Origin: GCA-003244245 sp049673305
GTDB taxonomy: Bacteria > Actinomycetota > Actinomycetes > Mycobacteriales > Pseudonocardiaceae
Assembly: GCA_049673305.1 (NCBI GenBank)
Contig: JBATXM010000222.1
Location: forward strand, 40,632 to 104,631
Length of the DNA stretch: 64,000 nucleotides
Direction: 5' to 3'
Shown one piece after another: positions 7,853 to 17,054 of the stretch. The notes beneath the pieces are model-generated. The model worked only from the letters and a program-made list of their open reading frames with translations, was not told the DNA's origin and searched no databases. How positions within the stretch are numbered: the first letter of the stretch is position 1; the number at the start of each line of letters is the position of its first letter. A program made the position numbers and the translations under genes.

Positions 7853-9220
7853 CTACGGGGTCGCGCAGCGCTTACCTGACCCCTCGTGGGCTATCTGGGT
7901 ATTGGCGGTGTTCTGGGTGTTGACTGTACTGCCGGTAGTGACGTGCGCGGCGGAGATGAACTGCTTCGGGCCGATCCGCAGCCACCGGTTGGTACGGCCC
8001 TGGCTGCCGATGACGGCCTGGCCCTCAACCGTGCACTCTACGAGCAGCTCGGCGCGCTGGGCGGCCAGACCCACCGTTGGGTACTGCTCGCCGGGGCCAC
8101 TGCGCACGGGCAGGGTCGGGATCGCCACGATGGCGGGCGGCGCGCTGTCAGTCCACAAGTAGGTGACGCTGACCCAGCTGTTGTCGCGCAGCCCCAGACC
8201 GTCCCAGAACGTGCCATCCGCCAGGTCGATCCCAGCCGGGTTGCGCACCTCTCTACCGAACTGGTCCAGGCCATCGTTGTATCCCTCGTCGTGGGCGGCC
8301 TGTGCCTGAGGATGGCCCTGCGCAAGGTCGGGCCAGGACTGGCGGACACCGGAAGGGTTCCAGTAATCGTCGGTGGTGTTCCACGGACCGACGTCCCACA
8401 CCGGCGCCCATTCGCATCGGCCGTTGTCGGCGCAGACCTTCACTGTGTAGTCACCCGAATCACGCGGGGCCAGCCCCCCGCGTGAGGGTAGCGCGACGAA
8501 GTGGTCCCGCTCGTGGATCACGTGACCGTTGGCTGTTCTGGCGCCGCGCAGGCCCTCGCGGGTAGCGAACACCCGGTAGCTGCGAAGCCTCCTCGGGCGA
8601 GCGGCGAGCAGCGACACACCGGGTTGCGCCGTCAGCCGCACTGATCGCACCAGTGGGCTTGCAAGGCTTGCGGGGCTTGCGGGGCTTGCACCACCCTTGC
8701 CGGCACGCAGCACGATGCGGGCCTGCATGCCCGTCACCGCGGCGCCCAGCCTCATGGGCGTCTTCGGGCTGGTGGCCACCCACTCGGTCCAGGATCCGTC
8801 GCCACGAATGCCGCGGACGTCGATGGCGACGGCCGAGCCGGCTGGCTGATCCGCCACCAGCTCCGTTGTTACCTGGTTGCTGAGTTCCGCGAGTGGGTGC
8901 ACTGCGGTGAGCAGCATGCCTTCCGGCCAACCAGACCTGACGCTCGCCGGCCCGGCGGGGTCGGAGCCAAGGCGCAGCCCACCTGCGTCGGCACGCACGT
9001 TCGTGTCACCCTCGCCAGGGACCAGGCGGGCAAACCAGGTGGTGATCCTGCCGGGGGTCCTGCTGTCTTGCGCGCGGGCAGGGAGATCCGCCCCAGGCAG
9101 CGCTGCGAGCAGCGCGACGACGGCCAGAGTGGTGATCCGGGCTGTGATGCGGACACGGCGACAACGACGAGCCGGCGGCGCCACGGAATGCTCCAGACTG
9201 TCGAGGGCAGGTGTTTCCAC
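7853..9220 (-). CDS. Secreted protein with C-terminal SH3b-like domain
   Basis: 455 aa from GTG 9220. The N-terminus is basic then hydrophobic (residues about 25-50, ending near PARAQ), a signal peptide. The middle (about 60-170) resembles the secreted/peptidoglycan-amidase N-terminal domain seen in actinobacterial exoproteins. The C-terminus has an SH3b pattern (LPVRSGPGEQYPTVG, near residue 375). A low-complexity ASPASPASLASP stretch is coded by a short tandem repeat near 8661-8695. No catalytic residues are recognised, so cell-wall binding is inferred. It lies between menE and menA in the same orientation. Confidence 0.65.
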   Translation of the reverse strand: METPALDSLEHSVAPPARRCRRVRITARITTLAVVALLAALPGADLPARAQDSRTPGRITTWFARLVPGEGDTNVRADAGGLRLGSDPAGPASVRSGWPEGMLLTAVHPLAELSNQVTTELVADQPAGSAVAIDVRGIRGDGSWTEWVATSPKTPMRLGAAVTGMQARIVLRAGKGGASPASPASLASPLVRSVRLTAQPGVSLLAARPRRLRSYRVFATREGLRGARTANGHVIHERDHFVALPSRGGLAPRDSGDYTVKVCADNGRCEWAPVWDVGPWNTTDDYWNPSGVRQSWPDLAQGHPQAQAAHDEGYNDGLDQFGREVRNPAGIDLADGTFWDGLGLRDNSWVSVTYLWTDSAPPAIVAIPTLPVRSGPGEQYPTVGLAAQRAELLVECTVEGQAVIGSQGRTNRWLRIGPKQFISAAHVTTGSTVNTQNTANTQIAHEGSGKRCATP

Positions 9221-9327
9221 GGTGACTGATGTGATTGGTGGGTTGGTTGGTATCTACAGAACCCCCGATTCGTGTCATCGTCTATACCCAGAGTGGGTGA
9301 ACGTGTGCGGGGGGTGCCATCAGCCGG

Positions 9328-10452
9328 TCAGTGTTCGCGGCCGGTGAGCATGGTCCGCAGCGCCCGTCGGTCGGGTTTGCCGATGCCACGCAGCGGTAGC
9401 GCGTCGAACAAGACGATCTCTTTGGGGACCTGCGCCCTGGTGAGGAGGCGGCGGGCGGACACCCGAAGCGCGTCGGGGTCCGGGGGCTGCCCAGGATCGG
9501 TGGGTATTACCACGGCAGTGACCTGCTCTCCCCAGTCAGGGTCGGGCAGGCCCACCACGCAGGCTGCGGCGACCCCGGGCAGGCCACTGATCACGGCCTC
9601 CACCTCGGCTGGGACCACGTTGAACCCACCGGTGATGATCACGTCGTCAGCTCGCCCAAGCACCTGCAGCCGGCCTTGCCCGTCGAGCCGTCCGAGGTCG
9701 GAGGTCCGAAACCAGCCATCCCGCAACACCATTGCGGTTTCTTCAGGAGCATCGAGGTACCCGGTGGCCAGCATCGGACCTGCCAGCTCGACGCGCCCAT
9801 CGTGATCCACCCGAACCTCGACCCCGTCCAGTGGCCATCCGTCGTAGACGCAGCCGCCCGCAGTCTCGGTCATGCCGTAGGTGCTCACCACGTGCACTCC
9901 CGCCGCCCAAGCCCCACGCAGCAGCTCCTTCGGTGCGGCGGCACCGCCCAGCAGCACCGCGTCGAATCCGGCGAGTGGCTCGGAATCGGTGCTCAGCAGC
10001 CGGGCCAGCTGGGTGGGCACCAGCGCCGTATAGCACCGTCCGGTCTCGCTGGCGAGTCGTTGTGCGGCGGCACCGAACCTGGCCGGCTCGAACCCACCGC
10101 GCAGGTCGAGCACCGAAGGTCGGTTGCCCGCGAGAGCCGCCCGAACCAGGACCTGCAGCCCAGCGACGTGCTGGGCGGGCAGCGCCAGCAGCCACTGCCC
10201 GGGACCGCCGAGCCGGGCCTGGGTGGCAGCGGCGGAGGCACCCAGCGCGGCGGCCTCGAGCTGCACCCACTTGGGCTGCCCGGTGGAGCCCGAGGTGCCC
10301 AGCACGATCTGCCCAGGCCCCGGGTCCCGGGGCGGGATCGCCTGCCCCGACCCCAGCGGGGCCACCGCCTCGCCGCCAGCCAGCGCCGCGTGCAGCGCCA
10401 CGTCCAGCTTCCAGACCGCCTCCACGGACCCGTCACAGCGGATCACCCGCAC
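9328..10452 (-). CDS. menE: o-succinylbenzoate-CoA ligase
   Basis: 374 aa from GTG 10452. MenE activates o-succinylbenzoate with ATP and CoA. The P-loop of adenylate-forming enzymes (LGTSGSTGQPK, residues 51-61), the STYGMTET motif, the hinge region RTSDLGRLDGQG and a C-terminal lid are visible. The protein is compact, as in other actinobacterial MenE. It is upstream of the SH3b gene and menA on the same strand. A 62-bp palindromic repeat sits 20 bp before the start codon, inside the expected promoter region. Confidence 0.9.
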   Translation of the reverse strand: MRVIRCDGSVEAVWKLDVALHAALAGGEAVAPLGSGQAIPPRDPGPGQIVLGTSGSTGQPKWVQLEAAALGASAAATQARLGGPGQWLLALPAQHVAGLQVLVRAALAGNRPSVLDLRGGFEPARFGAAAQRLASETGRCYTALVPTQLARLLSTDSEPLAGFDAVLLGGAAAPKELLRGAWAAGVHVVSTYGMTETAGGCVYDGWPLDGVEVRVDHDGRVELAGPMLATGYLDAPEETAMVLRDGWFRTSDLGRLDGQGRLQVLGRADDVIITGGFNVVPAEVEAVISGLPGVAAACVVGLPDPDWGEQVTAVVIPTDPGQPPDPDALRVSARRLLTRAQVPKEIVLFDALPLRGIGKPDRRALRTMLTGREH

Positions 10453-10471
10453 CGCGCGACCGCTCTCGCTG

Positions 10472-10533
10472 CGCCGAGTTCGACGTCAGTGTTGTGGAGT
10501 CGAGCGCTGGCAGCTCTGTTGTCGAACTCGGCG
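10472..10533. repeat. 62-bp palindromic repeat, copy 1
   Basis: Arms CGCCGAGTTCGAC and GTCGAACTCGGCG are perfect inverted repeats of 13 nt around a 36-nt interior. An element with the same arms and exactly the same total length occurs at 43801-43862. This copy lies directly upstream of menE, so it may affect menE expression or mRNA structure. Confidence 0.75.
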
Positions 10534-10600
10534 TATGCAGTGCGCCTGGGCATGAGTAGTGGCAGTATGCCTTCCCGGTCGTTGCTGTCGGATCCGGACC

Positions 10601-10795
10601 CTACTTGAAGAACCGTCCCAAACCGAAGAAGCAACCGTGCTCAGTATCAATGTCGGAGGCCCCGCAGGATGGCGCTGAGGGGTTGTCACCACCTACTGGA
10701 CGTTTCTGATCAGCAGCAGCCACGCCAGCACCAGTGACAACAACCCCAACCAGCACAGCAACGATCGCCAGAAAACGAACAATGACTCCTCGCAC
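10601..10795 (-). CDS. Small secreted peptide, 64 aa
   Basis: From GTG 10795, preceded by a GGGGGGA ribosome site. A signal peptide (IVRFLAIVAVLVGVVVTGAG, then VAAADQ) gives a mature peptide of about 35 residues with two Cys (SCGASDID and HGCFF) and an aromatic tail GLGRFFK. The Cys pair could form a disulfide after export. No family is recognised. The longer open frame (to 10900) is Gly/Ala-rich without coding character. Confidence 0.6.
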   Translation of the reverse strand: MRGVIVRFLAIVAVLVGVVVTGAGVAAADQKRPVGGDNPSAPSCGASDIDTEHGCFFGLGRFFK

Positions 10796-10953
10796 GGTGT
10801 CCCCCCACGTTCGATTGTCGGTGAACCGTTGCCCTCGCACACCACCTACCGCAGCAGCGCACGGGCCAAGTGCCCCAGGCCGCTTGAGCGAGCGGTCCAA
10901 CCCCTCATCACAGCAACGGTCCTACCCGGTGTATCGGGTGCGGCCGTGAACTG

Positions 10954-11535
10954 TTACCACCAGCTACTCGGCGCGTCATACGGTATTGGCCACTGGTGCG
11001 CCCCGTCGGGCGCGTCGAGCCATATCCAGTGACGGTCGGGAGTGACGGTGAGTCCGAAGCGTTTCCAGCCAGGTTCGCCCAGCTCAGCCCATTGCTGATG
11101 GGCGGTTTCCAGGAGGTCCCACAGTCGGCTTGGCCCGCCGATCTGATGGAGCGGGTGTGGCGAAAGCCATGACCATGTCTCGACGCTATCGTCGGCGGCG
11201 AGGGTGGGGGCTCGCGTTACGCCGCAGGTGGCGATGATCCGGTCGAAGGGGACGCGCTCAGGGACGCCTCGGGCACTGTTAGTCACGCTGAGGTGTGGGT
11301 GGAACCCGTGATCGGCCAGCCGACGCCGAGCCGCTTCCACCAACGCCGGCCCGATGTCCACGCTTGTGACGTTTCGATCGCCTGGCTGGTCGGCCAGGAG
11401 CGCGGCGTTGTAGCCGGTGCCGGTGCCGATCTCCTCGGCTATCGGCTGGTTCTCCAGCTCGGTACTCGGGGTCTGGTTGCGGTAGACGCCATCGAGCCAT
11501 CCAGCTCGATCATCGAGGTTGGCGCCGTCGACCAC
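10954..11535 (-). pseudogene. Degenerate PCMT-like methyltransferase (ATP-grasp RiPP type)
   Basis: The open frame codes 193 aa. It contains the SAM-binding motif EIGTGTGYNAALLA and a C-terminal block (GWKRFGLTVTPDRHWIWLD) that I associate with the protein-L-isoaspartate methyltransferase-like enzymes of ATP-grasp peptide maturase systems. Those are about 390 aa; here the region before the SAM motif and the middle, after RIIATCGV, are missing without a frameshift. No ATP-grasp ligase or precursor gene is next to it. I read it as a remnant with internal deletions. Confidence 0.6.
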
Positions 11536-11576
11536 AAGCCACGGCGCTCTCCAATCCGGCGGGTCGTCGGTGCTGG

Positions 11577-11723
11577 GTGTTGCTGCTCATCCGGCTCACC
11601 CTCGCCACCCTCGACGGCCAGCTCGCCCAGCGTTGTGCGCTGACCCCCGTGCACAAGACCATCCTCGGCGCCCTTAATGGACCCGAACCACCCCGGTTGT
11701 TCGACGTCACCCCCACCAGCTGA
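11577..11723 (+). pseudogene. Unidentified coding-like fragment
   Basis: A 48-codon open stretch with normal actinomycete codon use (contains LTLATLDGQLAQRC and TPVHKTILGALNG) ends at TGA 11721-11723. It is open further upstream without a convincing start and looks like the 3' end of a lost gene. I do not recognise the family; a transposase or regulator tail is possible. Confidence 0.3.
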
Positions 11724-11911
11724 CCCGCACAGGCCCCACCCGGTGTGAGCGATACGACCGATCAAGACCCCCCACATTTCCGCTGGTCAAGGCGCAAAGC
11801 GACTGATCGCCTGCTCACTTTTGTGGAGTCCGAACAGACATCAGGGCAGAAATTGAGGAACAAGACTTACGGAAAGATCCGAAAAATGATCTGAATATTA
11901 AGGTCGTCGGT

Positions 11912-11940
11912 TTGACATATTCAAAATATGAACGTAATCT
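11912..11940 (+). promoter_or_regulatory. Consensus-like sigma-70 promoter
   Basis: TTGACA at 11912-11917, a 17-nt spacer and TAATCT at 11935-11940 lie in a locally AT-rich stretch (about 11820-11990). This predicts a start near 11947 and a 55-nt leader for the gene at 12003. The rest of the 11724-12002 gap shows nothing else. Confidence 0.65.
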
Positions 11941-12002
11941 CGAATTCAGTTCGTGTTGCACATTTACGCGAGCACTCCGAGACTATCAATATTGGGAGTA
12001 CT

Positions 12003-12395
12003 ATGACTACGTTTGAAAAACGGTCCGACGAAACCACCTATGGCGATCGCGACAGCCACCACGGGCGGGACAGCCATCAGGAGCGGGACAGTCATCAGCA
12101 GCACGGGGGGCTAGCGACGGCCGAAAATCTGATGTCCATCTGGACCTGCGTCGTCTACGACTACGCCGAGCAGGTATTGAAGGCCCAGCGACAGTTCGCC
12201 CACGGCATGCTGGGCGCCGCCGCACCGATGCGCAACGTTGTGCGAGACATCATGTCCGCGGACAACACCCAGGACAGGTCGGCGAACAACCAGCTCGACG
12301 CCAGGAGTGACCAACGTCACGACGGCTCTCGCAGATCAAACGAGCATTACAACGACGACGACACAGCGGGAGCACAACAGACGCTCCGTCGATAA
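12003..12395 (+). CDS. Hypothetical hydrophilic protein with RDSH repeats
   Basis: 130 aa from ATG 12003, 5 nt after GGGAG; an earlier in-frame ATG (11928) lies within the promoter. The N-terminus has three RDSH units (about residues 17-35) coded by an 18-nt tandem repeat. A short helical core follows (TAENLMSIWTCVVYDYAEQ, then VLKAQRQFAHGML), and the C-terminus is Asn/Asp/Arg-rich and probably disordered. The core is faintly phasin-like, but I cannot assign it. The strong promoter and SD argue that it is expressed. Confidence 0.5.
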   Translation: MTTFEKRSDETTYGDRDSHHGRDSHQERDSHQQHGGLATAENLMSIWTCVVYDYAEQVLKAQRQFAHGMLGAAAPMRNVVRDIMSADNTQDRSANNQLDARSDQRHDGSRRSNEHYNDDDTAGAQQTLRR

Positions 12396-12658
12396 CAACA
12401 GGTCCGCCGACAACACCTCGGACGCTGGCGACCGCTTGCGGCACCTGAGCATCCGACAAGCCCGCACCTGGACGCGGGAGGCCGAGCGAGCGGCTCGCCA
12501 CCGGCGAACCGCTGCCGGCCCGGTTACCGGCCACCGCTAAGCCGTCGCGCCGGAGTCGGGCGTGATCAGCAACGGGCCAGCTGAAGTCGCATTGGCTCAC
12601 AGAGGAAGCACGATGGCGTAGCGGCACCAACCGGTGGGGATCATCCGCCAGCGGGACT

Positions 12659-13354
12659 TCAGTGAAACCGGGGTTTCTTCATCAGGGCCTCACTTTCGAG
12701 CTTGTGTACCCGCTCGTCGTGGCCGATCTGCCGGAACACATCCGCGAGTGAGTCAAAGTGGCCAAAGTCGTCAGCGAACGAGGATTCAAATGGTGCGCTT
12801 TCCCAGTCGGGATGTTCCGCGATCATGATCATGTATTCGTGCTCCGCGTGGTCTTCGAAGTCCGCATTGAGACGATACGACCAGCTTGGGTTCACCACGA
12901 AGAGCAACCAAGACAACTGATAATAGGCGAATGCGATCGCCTGCGGTAACCAGAAGAACTTGATCTGCGGCTGTCGCCGGCCGGATTTGGCGATCAGCTC
13001 CTCGATGATAAGCAGGTGGAACATCTCGTTGTCTTGCTCCGCGCGGGACGTTGCAACACGCTCGTGTATGCGCCGGGCCATATCTGTGTCGGCATGTACA
13101 TGGGTGATAGCGATGAAGGCGACCTGTTCCCAGGCCATGTACGGAACGCGGGCGATCAACTCGAGAACCTTGAACTTGCTCAGCGTGAGAGGCTTGCCAT
13201 AGACCACATCGAGCACGATGAACAGGATCCGCGCGGCGATTCCGTACCGGCGCCGAGGCGCCTCCAGCGTATCGGCCTGGGCCCGTCGCAGCTCCTCGTG
13301 CGTCAGCCGCGGTGGTCGCCCTGGTACAGCCGCGCTCGTCCCCTCATCAGCCAT
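12659..13354 (-). CDS. Alternative-oxidase-family diiron protein
   Basis: 231 aa from ATG 13354 with GGGAGGA upstream; the longer frame (to 13480) has no ribosome site. Four diiron motifs of the AOX family are in order: LELIARVPYM (E65), NEMFHLL (E110, H113), FEDHAEHEY (E167/E171, H172) and DERVH (E214, H217). The hydrophobic stretches around 70-90 and 135-155 fit an interfacial membrane protein. AOX enzymes oxidise quinol and reduce O2 to water without pumping protons. AOX-like proteins are uncommon in actinobacteria; here the donor would be menaquinol. Quinol oxidase activity is inferred. Confidence 0.75.
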   Translation of the reverse strand: MADEGTSAAVPGRPPRLTHEELRRAQADTLEAPRRRYGIAARILFIVLDVVYGKPLTLSKFKVLELIARVPYMAWEQVAFIAITHVHADTDMARRIHERVATSRAEQDNEMFHLLIIEELIAKSGRRQPQIKFFWLPQAIAFAYYQLSWLLFVVNPSWSYRLNADFEDHAEHEYMIMIAEHPDWESAPFESSFADDFGHFDSLADVFRQIGHDERVHKLESEALMKKPRFH

Positions 13355-13692
13355 CGTAATCCTCCCATGCTGCCCCGACCCGAACCGCCGGATCCATCCG
13401 ACCATGACGCCGGGCGTTGCCGAGCAGACTAACGGGTTTACAGCAGGCGAGGGAGGGTGGAACTCACCGGGGACCCACAAGCCGACGGCTCAGCCTTACC
13501 CGCAAGAGCCAGGTGTGGGTCAGCGTACGCATCCGGTCGCTTACTCACACGGCGCGGTAAAGCCGTTGGCTCGTCGTTCGCGCCAGGTGGGTCGCCGCAT
13601 CGCCGAGGTGCGCGGTCAGCGACGGACATGAGCTGCAGCGAGGCAGCGTCGGGTAGCACCCCGGTCGCAGCCGTCGGGTCGAACGCGGAGAG

Positions 13693-13848
13693 TCAGAAAT
13701 AGTGCCGTCGGCCGCCGACGGCATGCCCAACCGACCCGAGCACCACCAGGATCAACCCGATCACCACCAAGATGACCCCGAGAGTCCACAGAATCGGAAT
13801 CCCGAGCAGAAACCCCACCACCAGCAAGATAATGCCAAGAATGATCAC
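13693..13848 (-). CDS. Small two-helix membrane protein (DUF6131-like)
   Basis: 51 aa from GTG 13848. It is nearly all hydrophobic: two helices (IILGIILLVVGFLLGI and LGVILVVIGLILVVLG) and a short tail HAVGGRRHYF. This compact hairpin resembles DUF6131-type proteins common in actinomycetes. No function is known. The 13355-13692 gap upstream of the AOX-like gene shows no convincing gene. Confidence 0.65.
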   Translation of the reverse strand: MIILGIILLVVGFLLGIPILWTLGVILVVIGLILVVLGSVGHAVGGRRHYF

Positions 13849-14019
13849 GGTGAGTCTTCGAGCTCCGGCTGGGCGTCTCGCATATCTTACGGCACACCTA
13901 TCCGATTCGTCCCCGTCCCGGGAGAACTTTGGGTAACGGCGCGGGGTCTCCTTGCCCCCCGCCCGTTGGACTGATGATGTTGGCGGCAGATTGATGCCCT
14001 CATCTGGGACAATCGGCCC

Positions 14020-14565
14020 ATGGCTTACGCAGAAAACGGCGGGACGCGACTGTTCTGGGCGCAGAGCGGCGCCGGCCCGACGGTCGTTCTCATCCAGGGC
14101 TTCGGCTACACCCACGACATGTGGTATCGCACCGTGCCGGTCCTGTCCCCTGGCTACCGGGTCATCCGGTTCGACAACCCTGGAGTGGGGATGAGTGACG
14201 TGCCCCCGAGGGCGTACCGCGTTAGCAACATGGCCCAGGACGCCGCCACGGTCCTCGACGCCGCCGAAGCGGATGGCCCAACCCAAGCCCGACGCCGCCC
14301 ACGGCGCGATGCTGGGGTTCCTCGACGAGCTCTGTCCGGCTGGACATTAACGCGCTCGATGGCGAGTGGGCGTTACCGGAGCTGTTGTGTTGGTGGATGC
14401 CAGCCGCGACACGGACACCTGGCGTCAGAAGGCACCGAAGTCTGGGCTGCTGATGAGCGGCCTGGGCTAAGCGAATTCGGGAGCGGGCGGGCGCGATGCA
14501 GAACTCAGCCTATGGGCAGAGATACCGAACGCCGACGCCCCAGGGACCTGGACCTACGCCTATAG
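14020..14565 (+). pseudogene. Truncated alpha/beta hydrolase, N-terminal part only
   Basis: Residues 1-85 are a clear alpha/beta hydrolase start (VVLIQGFGYTHDMWY oxyanion strand, then RVIRFDNPGVGMSD). After codon 85 (about 14280) the frame becomes Arg-rich and non-homologous, while other frames show unrelated short coding-like scraps (for example one ending LGFLDELCPAGH near 14344). The nucleophile elbow and catalytic His are missing. It is a broken gene beside another broken hydrolase on the opposite strand. Confidence 0.65.
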
Positions 14566-14580
14566 CTCAGGGGGTGTCTA

Positions 14581-15102
14581 TCAGGGGGTGTCTAGAAGTC
14601 CCTGGCGTGACCGAGCACGAGGTATTCGGTGGTGCAGGCCAGGCATCACCAGCGCCGGCATCACCAGCGTCATCCAGCGTGCCCACTGCGAACCCGCGAT
14701 GCTCCGGGCGGTCGCGCACAACACCAACCCGGCGGTCAACCGCGGATGTCGACGCCAACACAGTTGCGCGATCAGCCTACCCATCGAGTAACCGACCACG
14801 ATGAGCCTCTCGACACCCAACACCGCAGCCAACCCAGCGACGTCATCGGCGCACTGCTCCAGCCGGTAGACTCCCGCACAGCCCAGTCCCCGCCCATGCC
14901 CGCGCTGATCAAAGGCCAGTACCCGGAAGTATCGCCCCAGCACCGGAAACACCGCCGACCAGTTGAGTTCGGCGGTCATCGTGACACCGTGCACGAGAAC
15001 TAAGGTCGGCGCTCCCGGCGGCCCCGGGCACTCCCACACCACGGTGCGCCCCTGCCCGGGCAGCGTCACCACCCGTTCGACCGTCGAGCTTGCGTCATCC
15101 AT
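14581..15102 (-). pseudogene. Alpha/beta hydrolase truncated after the nucleophile elbow
   Basis: 173 aa from ATG 15102. The first two thirds of the fold are present: LVLVHGVTM oxyanion region, FDQRGHGRG, and a nucleophile elbow GYSMGR (Ser in place). The frame ends at 14581 within a 14-nt direct repeat (CAGGGGGTGTCTA twice, 14571-14597), and the catalytic Asp/His segment is absent; intact members are about 300 aa. A product could be made but should be inactive. Confidence 0.6.
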
Positions 15103-15254
15103 CGAATGCCGTCCCTCGCAACGGCGCCGACCCATCGACGATGCCGAAGACCTCGCCCCTGACCATCAGGCCAGACCCCACCAGCACCAAACTTGAATCG
15201 ATCTTACCCGGCTTGGGCGCTTGACGCACTCGCCGCTCGTGACTTACGGCTGGG

Positions 15255-16711
15255 TCAGGCGGCGCGGGTGGCGCGGAGTTGGTCGTGCAGGGATCGGACA
15301 GCTGCGGGGCGGTGAGTGGGGGGCAGGGCGGCGAGGTCGGCTTCCAACCGGCGCAGCACCAGCGAGCAGCGGCGGGAGCGGACGGTGGGCAGCCGGCGCA
15401 GCGCGGTGAGTCCGGCAGCCACCGCCCGGTCTAGATCGCCGGCCGCGACGTGCGCCCGGGCCAACCACGCCGCACCGAACACGGCGCTGCGGGGCGTGCT
15501 GGCCGGATGGGTGGCGGTGCGCCCAATTACCTGCTCCGCGCCATCCAGCAGAGCACGGGAATCGCGGGAGGTAACCCCAGCGAGGGTGAGCGCACTCTGG
15601 GCGAGCTCCTTCTCCAGCGCAGCCGGCCCGAAACAGGCCCAATGCGGCGGGTCGGTAAGCGCGCCCGCCACGTCGAGCAGCGCACGTGCCTCATCAGCGG
15701 CGGCGTGAAATCCTCGCGCATTGCCCACCGCAGCCTGAGCATCCGCGAATCCGAGCGCGGCCCTCGCGCGCACCGCAGCTGGAGTGGAGCGGGCCACCTC
15801 GTGCGCGGCGTTGGCCAGCTCGACTGCGTCCCGGGCGGCGCGGCCCAGGTCGATACCGTCGTTCAGCCGACCCTGATGCACCCGTGCCTGGCTCATGCAG
15901 ACCAGCAGGGACACACCCTGTGAGCGGTCGCCCGCAGTGTGCGCGGCGTGCAGCCCGCTGGTGAGGTACCGCTGGGACAACCCGTGCTTGCCGGCGTCGT
16001 GGGCCAGCCACCCGGCCTGTGCGGACAGCCGGGCCCATTCGGCGAGCAGTCGGTTGGCTACTGCCGCATTGGTGAACTTGGCCTGGCGGAGCAGTGTGGC
16101 GACATAGGTCAGGTGGTGGTGGACAAAGCGCACGGTGTCCTCGTGGCCACCCTCGGTGTTACCCAGACTGCGGATTCCAGCCGTGGTGGCGGCGACCGCG
16201 TCGACCATGGCGGAGGTAACGGTGATGCTGCGCCGTTCGTCGGCCAGCGCGGCGAATGACCCGCCTCGGGTGCCGAGGTGGTCGACGTAACCCCAGGCCG
16301 GTGTGGTCAGGGCGGGCCCGCTGCCGGCGAGGAAAATACGGCGGTCCATCCCGATCACGCCTCCGGTGTGGCGGAGCCAGTCATCCAGTACCTCCACCGT
16401 ACCTTCGGCGGTCCACGGCAGGTTCATCCCGGAATCGGCGGGCACCCAGAACTCGGTGGGCTGGGCCCGGCCAGCCCACAACTCATCAAAGCGGATCTCC
16501 CGGCCCAGCGCGTCGGAGATCAGGTGGGCCACCACGGTGGGCAGCGGAGGACGGGGCACCCGATCCTGGTGCAGCCATTCCGAGACGGGCTGCGTGCGAC
16601 ATAGCCGGGCCCGAGCAGCCCGTTGACGGCGTTGGCCACCTGGCTGGGCGACCAGCTGAGCTCCGCCAGCAACGTCCCCAACACCTCATTGCCCCGCTGC
16701 TCAACCGCCAT
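15255..16711 (-). pseudogene. XRE/TPR-type regulator interrupted by one frameshift
   Basis: The N-terminal helix-turn-helix part (from ATG 16711: LLAELSWSPSQVANAVNGLLG) and the long C-terminal part (open to 16559, ending 15255) are in different frames. They join if one base is restored near the GGG at 16587-16589; the corrected reading continues as VSEWLHQDRVPRPPLP, a smooth junction. The C-terminal 400 residues are helical TPR-like repeats (for example AARDAVELANAAHEVARS). Such regulators sense peptides or small molecules in actinomycetes. This may be a true lesion or a sequencing error. Confidence 0.65.
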
Positions 16712-17054
16712 GCCTACCCCTCCGATGACCACATGAAGACCGGTGATGGCTCACCGTAACCGGCTGTAGCGGCATTCGGTGAACGTTCTTGCGTCGATCC
16801 CGGGGCCGTAGCAAGCCAAACCGACGCTACAGCGGTGTTCTTGCGCTCCGGGCATCACCCACCGGCCCTCTGCCGTCGCCCGACGCGCTGTTCCGCCGGC
16901 CCACTCCCGCCCGCACCGCGCGGTGAGCTGATTTCCTTTTGGTCATGCCCCAGCCGCGACCGCCCATAACGCGGGAGAACCAGATGCCCCACGTCCATGA
17001 TCAGAATTCCGCCGTCGGCCCGCTCGGCGGCCAGCCAGACCGGGCGGGGCTCCG

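Noticed and set aside
14555..14600. tRNA-like string (CTATAGCTCAGGGGG)
   Set aside because: It resembles a tRNA 5' D-arm, but no anticodon arm, T-arm or acceptor pairing follows; the downstream is a 14-nt direct repeat.
14020..15102. MenH (SHCHC synthase) candidates among the alpha/beta hydrolases
   Set aside because: Both are truncated and lack a complete triad, and nothing in them is specific to MenH; menC, menD and menH are not seen in the window.
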